From positions 50,449,163-50,513,162 of the forward strand of contig NC_092868.1 in NCBI RefSeq assembly GCF_032062135.1: a stretch of 64,000 bases of DNA. Direction: 5' to 3'. The translations under genes and the position numbers were made by a program. The notes beneath the pieces are model-generated. The model was not told the DNA's origin, ran no database searches, and saw only the letters and a list, made by a program, of their open reading frames with translations. Below are positions 1-11,282 of this stretch, one piece after another; the stretch's first letter is position 1, and each line of letters begins with the position of its first letter. This DNA comes from Pyxicephalus adspersus. Its lineage: Eukaryota; Chordata; Amphibia; Anura; Pyxicephalidae.

Positions 1-977
1 GACACCTCTAAACCTTGAACATGAGTTTGTTTTGCCGGACCTCATATTCTCAGTCATCTTTTTTAATGTATTGCGACGGACGTCTCAGCCGAGGACCCAG
101 GGGCAGTTGATACATTTGTCCTTTCATGTCTGCGCCGGTCATATAATTCTGCCATTTGATTGCTTCCTTACAATTTGATACATGAAGCCATCGAAGATTG
201 CGGTATCACAAAAAGCGGTATAGGCCAGACATATTTATTTCACAATATTTTCTTTCTTTTCTTCAAGAAGACAGTCCATTCATTTGCTGCCTCTCAAGAA
301 ACCCAGGGTGTGATGTGAAAACTAATAGAAAAACACTTTTATATCACACAATAACCCTTAGACCAAAAACTTTGACACAGACTAAGATCAATATTTCAGT
401 TTAGAGTCAGTTCCCCGTATTCTTTTCTGTAGACACAGCTGGGAAAAAAATAAAAAGCTGTTTATTAGCGTGATAAAAATGCTCACACAATTTTGTTACA
501 AATGACTAAAATATTGAAGGGAACGTCCGCATCTTTATCAAGTGTTAATAGGATGCCGTACGCATTAAATTTTTTTTTTATGTGATTTTTAATTCTTTGC
601 AGCTGCTTTTGGTAGTGGAATTGTATATTTTGTTAGAACTCATATAATGATGGTTCAATACAGAGGATTTTTTTGGCTGATAAAATATAAATGTAATTAA
701 AGATCTAGTAGTTCCTAGACAAAGTTCTACTAACACAAGCAGAAATTTAACCCTATACAGATACATTTCTAAAAAAGGTCTGTTTATGAAATAATGAGAC
801 TGTGTTTCTTTATCAATCACAAAGTAGTGAGATGATTATGAGCACTTGCCATGAATGTTTAAATTTGTCCAAACATTCATGACATATGCAGGTACTCTCT
901 GCTATTTAGATTGTTGTCAGTCAATATTTAATGCCTTGTGTTTCCCCTCATGTGGTGAAATCATGAGAAGATTAAAA
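1..977. other. Non-coding DNA, no gene seen
   Basis: No protein similarity is recognised in either strand. The first ~240 bases contain several CpG pairs and a non-repetitive, evenly composed sequence that could be a conserved element. From about 400 the sequence becomes AT-rich. At 850-881 there is a perfect 11-bp hairpin (CATGAATGTTT ... AAACATTCATG) with a 10-base loop. Short open frames here have no protein character. Confidence 0.5.
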
Positions 978-1513
978 GTGGAGCAACACGTCAATTTAAG
1001 GTTTTTGTAAAATTTCACACCAGAGCAAAAAAAGTGCCGTAAAAAATTTTGCGCCGACATTCTGGACTTTTTCAAAAAGCCATTTCTTGGAGCCGAAACC
1101 TGGATCTTCTAGTATGATCCTGAAACAAACCAGTTACTGGAAACACCTTCATCACCAAAATCAAAAAAGTCCAAATTCACAGTCATGCTTATAGTGTTTT
1201 GTGACATGAAGGGGGTCATTGTGGCAGAATGGGTTCCACAAGGCACAACAGTGACCCAACATTATTTTAAGGAAGTTCTGACAAAGCTGAGAGTCAGGAA
1301 AAGATGGCAGAAATGTGGGAAAATGCTTTCATTGTTCCTTTTCACAAAGCGCCTCCATATTCACCAGATTTGGCTTTTTTTCTGTTTCCTACATTGAAAT
1401 CGGTGATTAAAGGGACACTCTTCAAGTCAATAGATGCACCAGTGGAAAACAAAAGGGCATTGGTGCTTAATTGTGAATGGCGAGAATATGGAATAAGCAT
1501 TAGAATTGTCTGA
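978..1513 (+). pseudogene. Decayed mariner transposase (irritans-like)
   Basis: This is an inactive remnant of a mariner (Tc1/mariner superfamily) transposase, which would have cut and pasted its own element at TA sites. Seen in order: an N-terminal trace EQHVNLRFL at about 981, a jump to a piece resembling TPEQKK..., then WIF-stop-YDPET (about 1098-1120), the block MLIVFCDMKGVIVAEWVPQG (from 1185), VTQHYFKEVLTKLR, and after a frameshift YSPDLAFFLFPTLKS (about 1354-1400). Family copies are about 340-350 residues; this one keeps less than half. The first catalytic Asp (family GDETW) reads GAETW, the central HxDNAPAH segment with the second Asp is deleted, and the PCD carrying the third Asp is missing from SPDLAFFLFP. 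All three catalytic residues are therefore gone. Terminal repeats were not identified. Confidence 0.9.
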
Positions 1514-2340
1514 TACATAAATTAAAGTGAATTATAATATCAGTCTCCTTTTTATTAGATGATCTCATATATTCAATGTGGAACAAGGAGAAAATGTTGA
1601 TCTCTGACGCGCTTCACCGCTCTGGCTTCTTCAGAGGAAAGCTACAGTAGATCTATAATCCTCAACATTCCAATGTTATTCAAGGGGCTTAGAGTGAACG
1701 CGACCCTGGAACTACAGCAGGCTTCCAAAAATGAACCCAAAACTTTAAAAAGTTAATTTTTCAACAATAATTTCCTGAAAAGATTGAAGATGCAAATCTT
1801 GTTTCATTCAGAAGCAGTAGCAGGAGTTAATGCAGCAGCCGTTATCTCCTTTAGTTAGCAGGAGGAAAAAGTTGACAAATATTCACATTTGATTAAACTT
1901 GCATTGAATGCAAGCAAGCAACTGTGCAAATTTGTGATCAGACAGGTCCTCTCAATAAAATATATTTTCCTGCCTGAAAATGTCTTTTTCTAAAAAACAA
2001 AGCTGAGCTGAGCATGTGCAGATCCACATATGATGCCTCAGTATAGCTTTTGTGAAAGCTACATTATGCCAGCCAATCAAGATAGCCAAAGACTGAAATG
2101 AAGAAAAGAAGAAAAAAGAATATTGCAATGTCCAGGGTAGAATAGGGATGGGTGAGGGTATTTAAAAAAACGGGAACAGACGGGTAAGGTTACTTTATTT
2201 CAGAAGGGACAGTCATTGAATAGCATTTAAATAGCCTTATCTACCTGTACACAATAAAGGACCTGCTTGGTCACAAATTGTTCTAGAGTTTGTTCCCCTT
2301 GAACACAATGGCCAGTTATTTATAAACCCTTAACGTAGTA
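1514..2340. other. Non-coding DNA
   Basis: No gene is seen. The first ~100 bases may still belong to the decayed mariner. A short hammerhead-like motif lies on the minus strand at 1601-1637 (listed separately). The rest looks like unique AT-rich sequence. Confidence 0.4.
1601..1637 (-). ncRNA. Hammerhead-ribozyme-like motif (degenerate), copy A
   Basis: On the minus strand the order is CTGAAGA, an A, a short potential stem II, GAAGC, then GCGTC. This resembles the hammerhead core CUGANGA - stem II - GAAA - stem III - NUH. The GAAA box reads GAAG, so this copy is probably inactive even if the family is a ribozyme. It belongs with the motifs at 30110, 44054 and 48421. Confidence 0.25.
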
Positions 2341-2445
2341 CTGTCATCAAAAGTGTTGGGGAAGTTGGGTGGGTGCTACATATGGGAACATGTCCCAAAA
2401 AAAATAAAACGTGGGGTGGAGTGTGTTTTTTTGTGTTTTACATAG

Positions 2446-2595
2446 GTGTCTATTTATATGGCATTGGATATGACATTCAATGAAATATTCTTGGGTGGGG
2501 GATCTTCCATGTCTATATGCTTCAATGGCAGTCATTGATTCTCTACTAGGTAATGTCAGACTCATTGCTTTATAAATAGACCTGTGCAATGTAAA
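2446..2595. repeat. Imperfect fold-back repeat (MITE-like)
   Basis: GTCTATTTATATGGCATTGGAT near 2446 is matched in inverted orientation by a GCTTTATAAATAGAC block ending near 2585. A self-complementary centre around the phrase AATGGCAGTCATTGATTCTC lies between them. The structure resembles a short palindromic MITE. Ends and target duplication are not resolved. Confidence 0.4.
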
Positions 2596-2610
2596 GGAAA
2601 AATGTTGCAT

Positions 2611-4174
2611 GGAAAAGCAATGCTCTTACTATTTGCAGTACAGTGCCTTGCATTCATTTCTGTGTTTCACCATGTAATGTAATGCAACGATCAGCATCAT
2701 GGACAGCAGCTAATAACTTTCTCTGCACTGTTCACCATCAATAATTACCTTCTCAGTTCTCTCTGTGGACTACAGAACACAATATTTCTCCGCTAAGTTA
2801 AAGAGATGAGAAAAGGGGGAGGTGTTCTGTAATCCTGACCTGGGGTGACAAAGCTGCTCCTTTAGAACAGATTGTCACCCTAAGTGTTACTACTGAAACA
2901 CTAGACGAAAATATAGAGGAAAAAAAGGATTAAAAAAAGCAAATACATAAACATACCATATAAGATGTCTTGCTTGTTTTTTGGGTGCATTCATATCTAA
3001 TAGTCCACCAACATGCGTCCACAAAAAAAAAAAATACCCTAATACACCATAATCTATATACCTGCATGTTTTTAGATGCCTGGACATGTGTATGGGAACA
3101 CACAAAAAAGATATACAGACCAAAACACATTGGTGCATTTAATCTATGCATAGATAGAGTTCATTGACACATAAGTGTTGCACACTCAATATTCATACAC
3201 ATGTAATTCATTGTTTTCAGTGATGCCAGGTGCATGGTGCATTTTTGATGCATCGACTCCCTTAAGGTGGTCAATGGATGACAAAGGCAACACATAAGAA
3301 TGCAAAAACATGCAAAGGCGTTTCTATTTATTTTTTGACTGCGAGCTCAAACTCACCCCACACAGAAAATTCCCATCCCCGAGGACACAATACTAATCAC
3401 ATTTTGTGGATGGGTGAAGGTTCACTCCGGGCTGGACTTTTATTGTGTTTAACAGTAAGATGTCATCTAGCAGCAGGGTGATGTTTCAGTTCCTGCAGCG
3501 GATCCAAAAAGTTTATTTTCTCCATCCAAAAATGAAGAGCAGAACCCAGAAATTATCTTATCTAATTACCACTGATTTCCACATGTTGTTTAAATAGATC
3601 CCACAGCCATATCACCAATTGCCATAATTTATACCTTGACATAAGCAAGCGTAAGGGAAGGAGAGCGCAATTTGGAGCTTTGAGGAACATCTGTGCTGCG
3701 GTGCAGCTTCTCAGGTTTACATAACGAAATCCCGGAGTGGCCGAGTCAGCCTTTCATCCTTCTGTTGTGGAGGAGACAATGAGTACATAATATAATTGGG
3801 TCATAATAACGTTGTGTAACAAACCTATCAAGTGCACAAAGAGAACCTGTAGGTCATTTTCCCCCCTCAGTCTGCAATAGTTTCAAACAAACCTCCAAAT
3901 CTTCAGACCATCTTCTTTTGTGTTCAGGATTAAAGTATAAATATACCCTCACAATTCTTTAAAGGATAACAAATTTTAATAAGTATCATGACCTCTATTT
4001 AAAACATTATAAACTTGCTTTGCACTAGATGGCTTGGCACATCACAGTCACGGTGCCCATCAATGTCCGGTATGGTTGCCTGCACCTTTAAGACTGCAAG
4101 GCCCACAATGCATAAGGCAGCATATTTCATGCACAAAGAGTTGATTTCCTTAAGGAATACAGGCTGTTCAGATA
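2611..4174. other. Non-coding DNA
   Basis: No gene is seen. A 12-base A-run lies near 3022. The stretch 3600-3790 contains a CpG-bearing block (around CCCGGAGTGGCCGAGTCAGC) that stands out from its AT-rich surroundings and may be conserved. Short frames across 2890-3170 overlap on both strands and look fortuitous. Confidence 0.4.
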
Positions 4175-4364
4175 ACAGAGTGAATTATCCACCTGCAAAA
4201 GATATATCACTTAGCTTAGTAAATGAGATGAAGCTCTGTTGACTTCAACCTTCCAATCATTTGCAAGAACAAATTTTTTAGATTTTCTTGCACATGATTT
4301 GGTATTGTGAACAATTACCACACTCATTAAATGAATCATCCTTTGCAAAGTGATAATTCACCAT
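4175..4364. repeat. Palindromic MITE family B, copy 1
   Basis: The left arm (GTGAATTATCC ... CCTGCAAAAGATATATCACTT) is matched inverted by the right arm (TTTGCAAAGTGATAATTCACC). The centre reads ACTTCAACCTTCCAATCATTTGCAAG and TCTTGCACATGATT. The same sequence family is seen at 17745-18335, 20770-20945 and 32100-32190. It is a non-autonomous hairpin element of unknown superfamily. Confidence 0.6.
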
Positions 4365-5906
4365 TGGAAGTGAACAACATAAATTCCTTTAGCCAATCAC
4401 TGCCATTGTATTTTGGGAAAGGGTTAGCATTTGATCCAATGGTGACTTCAATATGACCTTCTGCCATTTGCAATTTCCACAAACATATCTGGAATTTCAA
4501 GCAGATGAACTTCAAAGAGGTTGGAAAGGTAACAATGGGGTCGCATTGATGTTTACCTTGTCGATTGGTGCACATCAACTAGAGGTTGTTCATGAATGTA
4601 CACTGGTGATAATAAGGGGTGGTTCATGATATGCCCATTGTGTACTTACCAATTGCCTTTGTTCCAGCTTTGACGTTGGAAACTAGTAAACAGGTTTAGC
4701 AAACTACAAAGAACATTCAACAATCTTGGGACAAAGCACATCTGAGCATATTTACCCATCCCTAGTTGTATTGTTTCCATTGCACACCCTACAGGGTTGC
4801 TTGCAGTGCATGAGGGTGCTGTGATATATTGGTGGATGGCACCAGCATACAATCATAAAGAATAAGGGGTCTTCCTCAACTCTTAGAGATAGATGAGGGT
4901 TTGCTTAGGGTTATTGTTTTTAATTTTAAAGAAGAATATTTTTATGTGACTTCCACATCACATGCTTGCGGTACTTTTCCACCATTGTTATTCTATTTCT
5001 GCATTCTAGTGGTTATTTGTATTTCTCTGCTTTGGTCATCAACTGCTGGGATAAAACTATACCATTGAAAAAAAAAATGTTGGGCTTTAAATCATGATGT
5101 TTTCCCTTTAAAGTGAACCTGTCATGACTTTTTTTGCCCGCAATTGCATTATAAATGTATACTTTAGCTGTATCCCCTAGAGGATGTGACAGGTCTACTT
5201 TATAGATAATTATTCTTGCCGCGTGAGTGCTCTTTGTAAGGTCCGTGTTGTACAAGGGAACACATATTTCCCTATAAATAAAACATCAGTATGTATTTTT
5301 GAGTCCAGCATGAAATGTGCTTACCTAGTAGAAACTGGTCATCTAAATCACATTATTTCTTGCATTTAGGCAGAGAAGAGTGGCAATATTTAGTCGGGGT
5401 CCCCAGGGTGAAGTCCCCATGTTAATACTGCTCATGCTGCGAGATCTGAGTTGAACCCTCAGGGCGCTGTGTAAAGAAATCTGGCCTGAGGCTTTGCCCT
5501 CCAGCAGTGACATTCTCAGTGGAAATTGGCACCGTACATGTTTCCTAAATGATATGTCCCTCAGCTTGTCAATTTTTTTCAGCAAGAAGTGGAAGATAGT
5601 TAAAGTACAACTAAACCCTCCTGTAAGAAACTTTCCAAGTACCCAGCAAAGCACAATCGCCAACCATTTTTTATTCGCTCCTTTTTTAATTTGTCATAGC
5701 TATGCCCGCCACTCCTTTTTTTACATCAAATTAGAATATGTGCATTGTATTGTCAAGCTATGAGCAACCGCCAGTTTTCTGTAAGGATTATCATGTGCCG
5801 GATTTTTCCTTATCAATGCCAAAACTCTTGGACAAACCCATGCCAAGATTGCTCCTTTGCCAAACTGGCCAATTGATTATTGGCAAATATAAATTACAGT
5901 GGTGAC
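4365..5906. other. Non-coding DNA with a possible MITE end
   Basis: No gene is seen. At 5106-5130 a TTTAAAGTGAACCTGTCATG block resembles the ends of the TTAA-flanked elements at 54897 and 62613, but no partner end was found. The remainder appears unique. Confidence 0.35.
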
Positions 5907-6322
5907 CCTAAGGCCCCTTTCAGATGTCTGGTTGACTGCACTGGCTGCAGGCTCAACTGCAATGCCAAGATTCTTGCATTCCACGGAATGGGAATGGATG
6001 GGAATCATTTTTTGCACTTGGTTGAGGCTACAATCCTATCCACTTGCAATAAATGGAATGGGAACAGAGGCAATATTTTGTGCACTTGGTTGAGGTTGCA
6101 GTGGTGTGAGATGCAGTTCATGAAAGGCACAAATGGCTTTTGGCCACACAGTTGCTTTTCCTCTCTGGATGAAGAATGGCATTGCAACCACAAGGGCAAC
6201 CATGAGCAAATGCATTAATCAACAGTGCCATTCCAGGGTGCATAACATAATTTTGCTATATGCCTGGTAACCGCTAACTGCATGGTTCGGGTCTCCATTG
6301 CAAACCTGAAAGGGGCCTTAGG
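5907..6322. mobile_element. TIR MITE with perfect 17-bp ends
   Basis: A 416-bp segment begins CCTAAGGCCCCTTTCAG and ends with its exact inverse CTGAAAGGGGCCTTAGG. The interior contains two diverged copies of a block with TTTTGCACTTGGTTGAGG (about 6009 and 6078). The open frames inside (5880-6218 and others) are not related to any transposase I recognise, so it is a non-autonomous DNA transposon. No clear target duplication is visible. The end sequence resembles hAT-type or PIF/Harbinger-type MITEs; the superfamily is not decided. Confidence 0.75.
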
Positions 6323-7436
6323 CTTTGCTAGAGGATCTAACCACCTAGTTATATTCACAAGGAATATATTGTGTCTGAGAGCCACTCAAATATATAGATG
6401 CCACATCCCGAACAATAGATATATTAAAAAAAGAAACAAAAAGACATAGGCATCAAAATATCTTGTTCAACCCTTATGTATGATAGGCATGTGAATAGAC
6501 AGCCATAAAATGCCAGCAAACTTTAGATATTGACGCATTTCATGAAGATACCACCTACTTATGTAGAAGACTTCTTTTTTATTACCAGGAAAAATAAATA
6601 ATGGAAGAGAAAAACAGGCAGTAAAACATCAGACAGAATTCCTCTGCTGGAGAAATATGCTTCTCTCCTGATCCAGACATATCCTGGATAAGGTCACGGC
6701 ATCCCTCCAACAAATGATATGCTAAATCAAGGCTCACTATGGAAAATGAAGGATCAGATCAGCAGAATGGCATTTTTCCCCCGCTAAGTACTACTGGGAG
6801 CCATCGCCGAACAACAAATGGCAGTCTAGCTTATAGAATAACCATATATTTTCCTTATAAATAACAAAGCAGTTCCCTTTGGTGGCGAGAGGTTAAACGC
6901 CAGAGAGAGAAAGTATATTATTCAAACTGCTATAGGCTTCTCTTGAAGAACAACTCAAAAGGAATTTGCACATTGTCACAGGGGACGAAGCCATAATATA
7001 GGTTATACCAATATTTGTGAATATATGTTAAAGGTTGGAAATGCGAAATCTATCTTCTCTGCTGCTCCTCATGTAAAAAAAAAAAGTGGACGAAAAAGAG
7101 AAAACAATACTCAGTTCCTGTATTTCAGCTAATTCATTCATAAAGGTGCCAGTGGCATTGCTGAGGTTTGTGGTGGGATACTGGAAAAGTTGAGGATCCC
7201 AAATCTTGTGATTCCAAAGCTTAAGATGTAAAATAGTGAAAATTATTATTGAAACAACATATTAAATCCTAAAGACTAGATTTTAATAATTGGATTCTTC
7301 AATTTCATCTTGTGGGGCTTATTGAACAGGGTTATATGATACTCAGGGCTGTGCTTGCCATAATGGCAAATATGCCAGGTGCAGAAAGAAGCTCTACAAA
7401 TGGTAGTTTTCTCATTTAGATTCCCTTTCCTACGTT
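6323..7436. other. Non-coding DNA
   Basis: No gene is seen. The part 6600-6970 is non-repetitive and moderately balanced in composition, with CpGs at sites such as GCCATCGCCGAACAAC; it is a weak candidate for conserved non-coding DNA. The rest is AT-rich. Confidence 0.35.
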
Positions 7437-7479
7437 TGGACCTTTTTGGATAATTCAGCCTATGGGGAGTAGATGGTGT

Positions 7480-7565
7480 AAAAGGAAGAAGAAGTTCAAT
7501 AGCTCAGATGAGAACCTAGGGTTCCTCCAGGGATTGCTAGGGGTTCTATAAACTATGGCTGATTG
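7480..7565. repeat. hAT-type MITE fragment
   Basis: The phrase GAACCTAGGGTTCCTCC followed by GGGATTGCTAGGGGTTC is characteristic of the same hAT MITE family as the copies at 33990, 37037, 41038 and 42631. Only one end portion is present, next to the LINE that follows. Confidence 0.45.
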
Positions 7566-7576
7566 ACCTTCCATTT

Positions 7577-8583
7577 TAAAAAAAAAATTTTTTATTGATT
7601 TTAAATTTTCTATAACAAACAACAAAGAAAAGGGACGAAGTGTACATAAATCGCAATAATACAGTCCAGAAAAATTGATCTGTCTCTTATAGAACAAACA
7701 GTAATCAAGACATACATAAACCAATGACAGAAAGAGAGAACAAAAAGAACAGAATCCTTACAGTTCAACAAAATTATTATCCAATACGTTTCCTATTTTT
7801 CGGTGAAATGTCAAATAGCATAAAACCTTCACAACCAGTGTCTCCGACCCATACCCCAGTCCTCTCAAATCCCTTTCATTAAAGTTTAAGGGGCACTCTA
7901 TCAGCCTAGACTGGAACCCCAATCTGTTCTCCCATCATATTTTTGTATACATCAGATTTCTGGATCATAATCCAGATATCAAGAAGTTTCCCACTATGTT
8001 TATTGAGATCAGCGGTCAGATCCTCCATTAGCCTAATTTCATTCACTTTGCTTATCCTTAAACCTAGGGATGGGGCAATTGGTTTTCTCAACATGCACAG
8101 GATGCACGCCTTTGCAGCATTTACCAAATATGTTATCACTGGTTTGTTATAAGCCTTTTGAGGCCATTCGTTAAGGTGAAGAAGGAAAAACCCTGGATCG
8201 TCTGGGACCGGTCTCATCGACAAGTCCTGGCACACCTTCCTCACCCCCTGCCAGAATGCAGTTTACCGAGGGCATGACCAAAAAATGTGCAGCATCATGT
8301 GACCTTCAATTTTTATGATAGCTGCATAGTTGGTGGAGCTATCTGCATGTCTATGATGCTGTTTAGGAGTCTATAAAGGTGTTATTCAAGCCACCACTGT
8401 AGGGGACATTATTTCCACTGGCCACCAATTTAAGACACTTTTTTTCCCCACTGATCCCCCATATATTGCTTTTAGCAGGGGTTCTTTCAAGATCTGCATG
8501 AAGATCATCTGTCCAGCGGCCTGCAGCATTCTCAGCTTTCCTTTAGCTGTGCACAGATATACCTTTTTTAGCATCCCCTGCAC
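7577..8583 (-). pseudogene. L1-clade LINE, 3' end of ORF2, 5'-truncated
   Basis: The minus strand encodes the C-terminal part of an L1-type ORF2 protein (endonuclease/reverse transcriptase of a non-LTR retrotransposon). Recognisable blocks are MLHIFWSCPR and TAFWQGVRKVCQDL (about 8292-8220), then ITYLVNAAKACI (about 8130), LGLRISKVNEIRLMEDLTA (about 8040), and LDIWIM (about 7985). The family pattern is HIWWSCP, then an AAK.LI.. block, then W...EI..ME.LT. Upstream frame 8386-8583 also fits the same strand. Stops and frameshifts interrupt it. At the 3' end (about 7575-7600) AATAAAAA followed by an A/T-run resembles a poly(A) tail. Most of ORF2 and all of ORF1 are missing, as usual for a 5'-truncated insertion. 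Confidence 0.85.
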
Positions 8584-8595
8584 TTTCTCTGAGGC

Positions 8596-9112
8596 TGTGC
8601 TCAGCTAAAGGGTATTTCAGGAAATGTGAGCAGCCAATGAACAGGGTAGTTCTTGGTTCAACCTTGTCCTGCTATTGGCTGCTAGCTGTATTGATACCTC
8701 CCTGATTCCAGGCTCTAGTTGCTGGATCGCCTTGTTACTTGTGAGTTGCTCAGTCACACCCAGCCATTTCATGCCCTTTTGGATTCCTGACCTGTGCCTG
8801 TACCTGGATTACGTTTGTCTCCCGCCTGCCCTGTGCCTGTACCTGGATTACACATGTCTGGCACCTGCTCTGTCCATCAGTTCGCCTGGACTGCACCTCC
8901 TGCTGTCATCTGAGTACCTGATCTGCGCTGTCCCTACACTGGAGCCCTCTGTCCCACTTGCCCCTGGTGGGGATAGCCTGGGGGCCACGACCTAGTGTTC
9001 TTCCCGCAGCAAAGTTGTCTGGTGGCCATTAGGGTCACCAACCCATCATCCCTTTGCGGGGTGCTCTGGTGAGGAGACTGTGTGCCTCAGCTGTCAGGGG
9101 GTGCAGCCCTAA
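8596..9112. repeat. GC-richer interspersed repeat, possibly LTR-derived
   Basis: Composition changes sharply from the AT-rich flanks to a C/T/G-rich block. It holds a 39-bp tandem duplication (8792-8830 and 8831-8869, beginning CTGTGCCTGTACCTGGATTA) and the phrase TTGCGGGGTGCTCTGGTGA. The 106-aa frame at 8675-8995 is leucine/proline-rich and has no family match. I suspect a frog LTR fragment but see no paired ends. Confidence 0.4.
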
Positions 9113-10194
9113 CACAAGGGTTTTTCAGGGGTAAAAAGATTGAAAAGGTTGAAATAGATCAATAAGCACCTCATCGTCTTTTTCTTGTTTGCTGTGTTTG
9201 CTGAGTTCAAGCTGTGACTATAAAGCAGAATCCATTCTTCCTCCAGCAGCAGTTGGTGCTAAAATAACACAAGGGGAAAAGCAACAATTCAATTATGCGG
9301 CATCAAGGCAACATAATGGTAATAAAGTGGCCATGATGATGGATAGGGTTTAGGCTGTTAGATCTAGGTTTCATATTTTAAGTGTAAACTGTAGCATTTC
9401 ATACTTTCCATATTTTATAGATCTGCCATTTACCTAGTAGAACCACCTGAATCTGTCTTTAAATCAACTTCAGGATTTGAGGAACTCCTAACGTACTCAT
9501 CATGAGCACTACTCTTTGTATTACCGAAGGCCACCCATTGCAGGGAGACACCACAGTTCATGTTACTAGCGTGAAGATTTTTGGAAATGGTAGGTATAAA
9601 CAAGTGAAAAATATTCACAGATGCAGGGTTTTTTGGGCACCCCAAGTAGGACAATTGCCTTCACCCAGCCCCTATCCTCATCTTCACTTTCCATACTTCC
9701 ATTTCAATCTTCTCCAAAATCATTTTACTTTTCTGCTAGTTTTTGTTTTTTAAATCTTTTATTCCTTCGTCTTTATTCCCAACATGTTTTTCATACCTCT
9801 TTACCCCCAGGGTATCCTTCAATGTTGGCTTCACACGATTCTCTTAGAATTTCTATAACTTCACCCTGTACATCTTGATGCTCCCTCGCCAATAAGGAGA
9901 AGCTGAATTTTCATGGATTGAATTTACAGAAATCTCTAGATCCAGAAGGGAAAGCTTTTGTTGCAGATGAGCAGCTACAGGAACGGACTGTGGGAACTTG
10001 TTGGAGCTACAAACCATGTCAAGCATGTAAGCATACAAGCTGTTATGTTTTACAATTTTTATATAACCAATTTTTTATAACAAAAACAGAATATACCAAA
10101 TTTGTATTGTTGATATTGTAGCCAAAATGAGATGAACATCAAATATGATTAAAGGGCTACTTGGAAAATATTTGTTTAAAATCAATAAAAACAA
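9113..10194. other. Non-coding DNA
   Basis: No gene is seen. Several short frames overlap between 9430 and 10040 on both strands without protein character. Confidence 0.35.
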
Positions 10195-10666
10195 ACAAAC
10201 AACATACTCACCCGATACCCGATCCTGCGTGTGTCTCCTCTCCTCGCTGGCTGCAGCGTGTGTCTCCTCCTGGCTGCAGTGCAGAGCGAAAGAAGCCGGC
10301 ACAGTGCCCCCTGCTGATCCCCGCCCTAACTGCCGTACAGTGGAAAAAAAGGTAAGTGAACGGCACAGAGCGATCAGAAGGTAAAATTGAACAGCACAGA
10401 GCGATCAGAAGGGGAATTTGAATGGCACAGAGTGATCAGAAGGGGAATTTGAATGGCACATGAGTGATCAGAAGGGGAATTTGAATGGCACAGAGTGATC
10501 AGAAGGGGAATTTGAATGGCACAGAGTGATCAGAAGGGGACAATCAATGGCACATGAGTGATCAAAAGGGGTATACCGGTATACCGGGGAATAATCTTTC
10601 AGAATCTTTTTTTCTAGATTTTCCTCCTTTAAAATTGGGTGTGTCTTATATGGCGAAAAATACGGT
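10195..10666 (-). mobile_element. MITE with ~31-bp tandem core, first copy
   Basis: A CpG-rich head (ACTCACCCGATACCCGATCC ... GGCTGCAGTGCAGAGCGAAA ... CCGTACAGTGGAAAAAAAGG) leads into about six units of a 31-bp repeat (10362-10570, core GGCACAGAGTGATCAGAAGG). The right end reads, on the minus strand, ACCGTATTTTTCGCCATATA then AGACACACCC, a terminus typical of a vertebrate MITE. The matching left terminus is not visible, so the copy is truncated or rearranged. The head and tandem core are shared with the element at 57700-58235, whose terminal repeats are different. Confidence 0.65.
10362..10570. repeat. 31-bp tandem array inside MITE
   Basis: Successive GATCAGAAGG motifs begin near 10403, 10434, 10466, 10497 and 10528, a spacing of 31-32 bp. 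Units differ by small changes (GAATTTGAAT versus ACAATCAAT; CACAGAG versus CACATGAG). Confidence 0.9.
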
Positions 10667-10887
10667 TCTTTATTTATATATTTATATTGTGACAGAGTAT
10701 CCCTAAAATGTCAGGAAAAGTGTTAGAATGGCTCCAGGGAAATGAAAGTGATAGTATTTGTATGAGTTTTTTTTAGAAGGAAAACCAGGAACTTTAGGGC
10801 CCTGGAGCCGGCCAAGGGAGTGAAAGGGTAGGTTCCTTGGCCCAACCCTGTTTTGGGATATATCCACCTGCACTCAGGTGCAAGGGG

Positions 10888-10962
10888 AGGGAATTGATCA
10901 GCAAGAGGCTGAGGGAATTGATCAGCAAGAGGCTGAGGGAATTGATCAGCAAGAGGCTGAGA
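10888..10962. repeat. 24-bp tandem repeat, three copies
   Basis: Three near-identical units containing GAATTGATCAGCAAGAGGCT begin at about 10891, 10915 and 10939. Because 24 is a multiple of three, the units give repeated peptides in every frame. Confidence 0.95.
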
Positions 10963-11282
10963 GACAGCCAGGCTGGATTTCAGGCTGAGAATGCCAGAGT
11001 GTTCCAGGCTGAGAGAGAGCCAGAGAGTTCCAGACTGAAAAGAGAGCCAGGGTAGATTCCAGGCTGAGAGAGAGCCAGAAGGTTCCAGGCTAAAGACAGA
11101 GCCAGAGTGGTATCCAGGCTGAGAGAGAGCCAGAGTGGTATCCAGGCTGAGAGAGAGCCAGAGTGGATTCCAGGCTGAGAGAGAGCCAGAGTGGATTCCA
11201 AGCTGAGAGAGAGCCAGAGTGGATTCCAGACTGAGAGAGAGCCAGAGGGTTCCAGGCTGAGAGAGAGACAAAGGGTTCCAGG
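10963..11282. repeat. 28-bp minisatellite, about 11 copies
   Basis: The unit is CCAGGCTGAGAGAGAGCCAG plus GTGGATT-like bases; starts at 11113, 11141 and 11169 fix the period at 28 bp. It is strongly purine-biased on the plus strand. The repeated Leu/Ser-rich peptides on the minus strand arise from this array; since 28 is not a multiple of three, the same peptide reappears in different frames. Confidence 0.95.

Noticed and set aside
5880..6218. 112-residue frame with many Cys and His (zinc-finger-like)
   Set aside because: It lies almost entirely inside a MITE with inverted ends, has no finger spacing and is overlapped by other frames.
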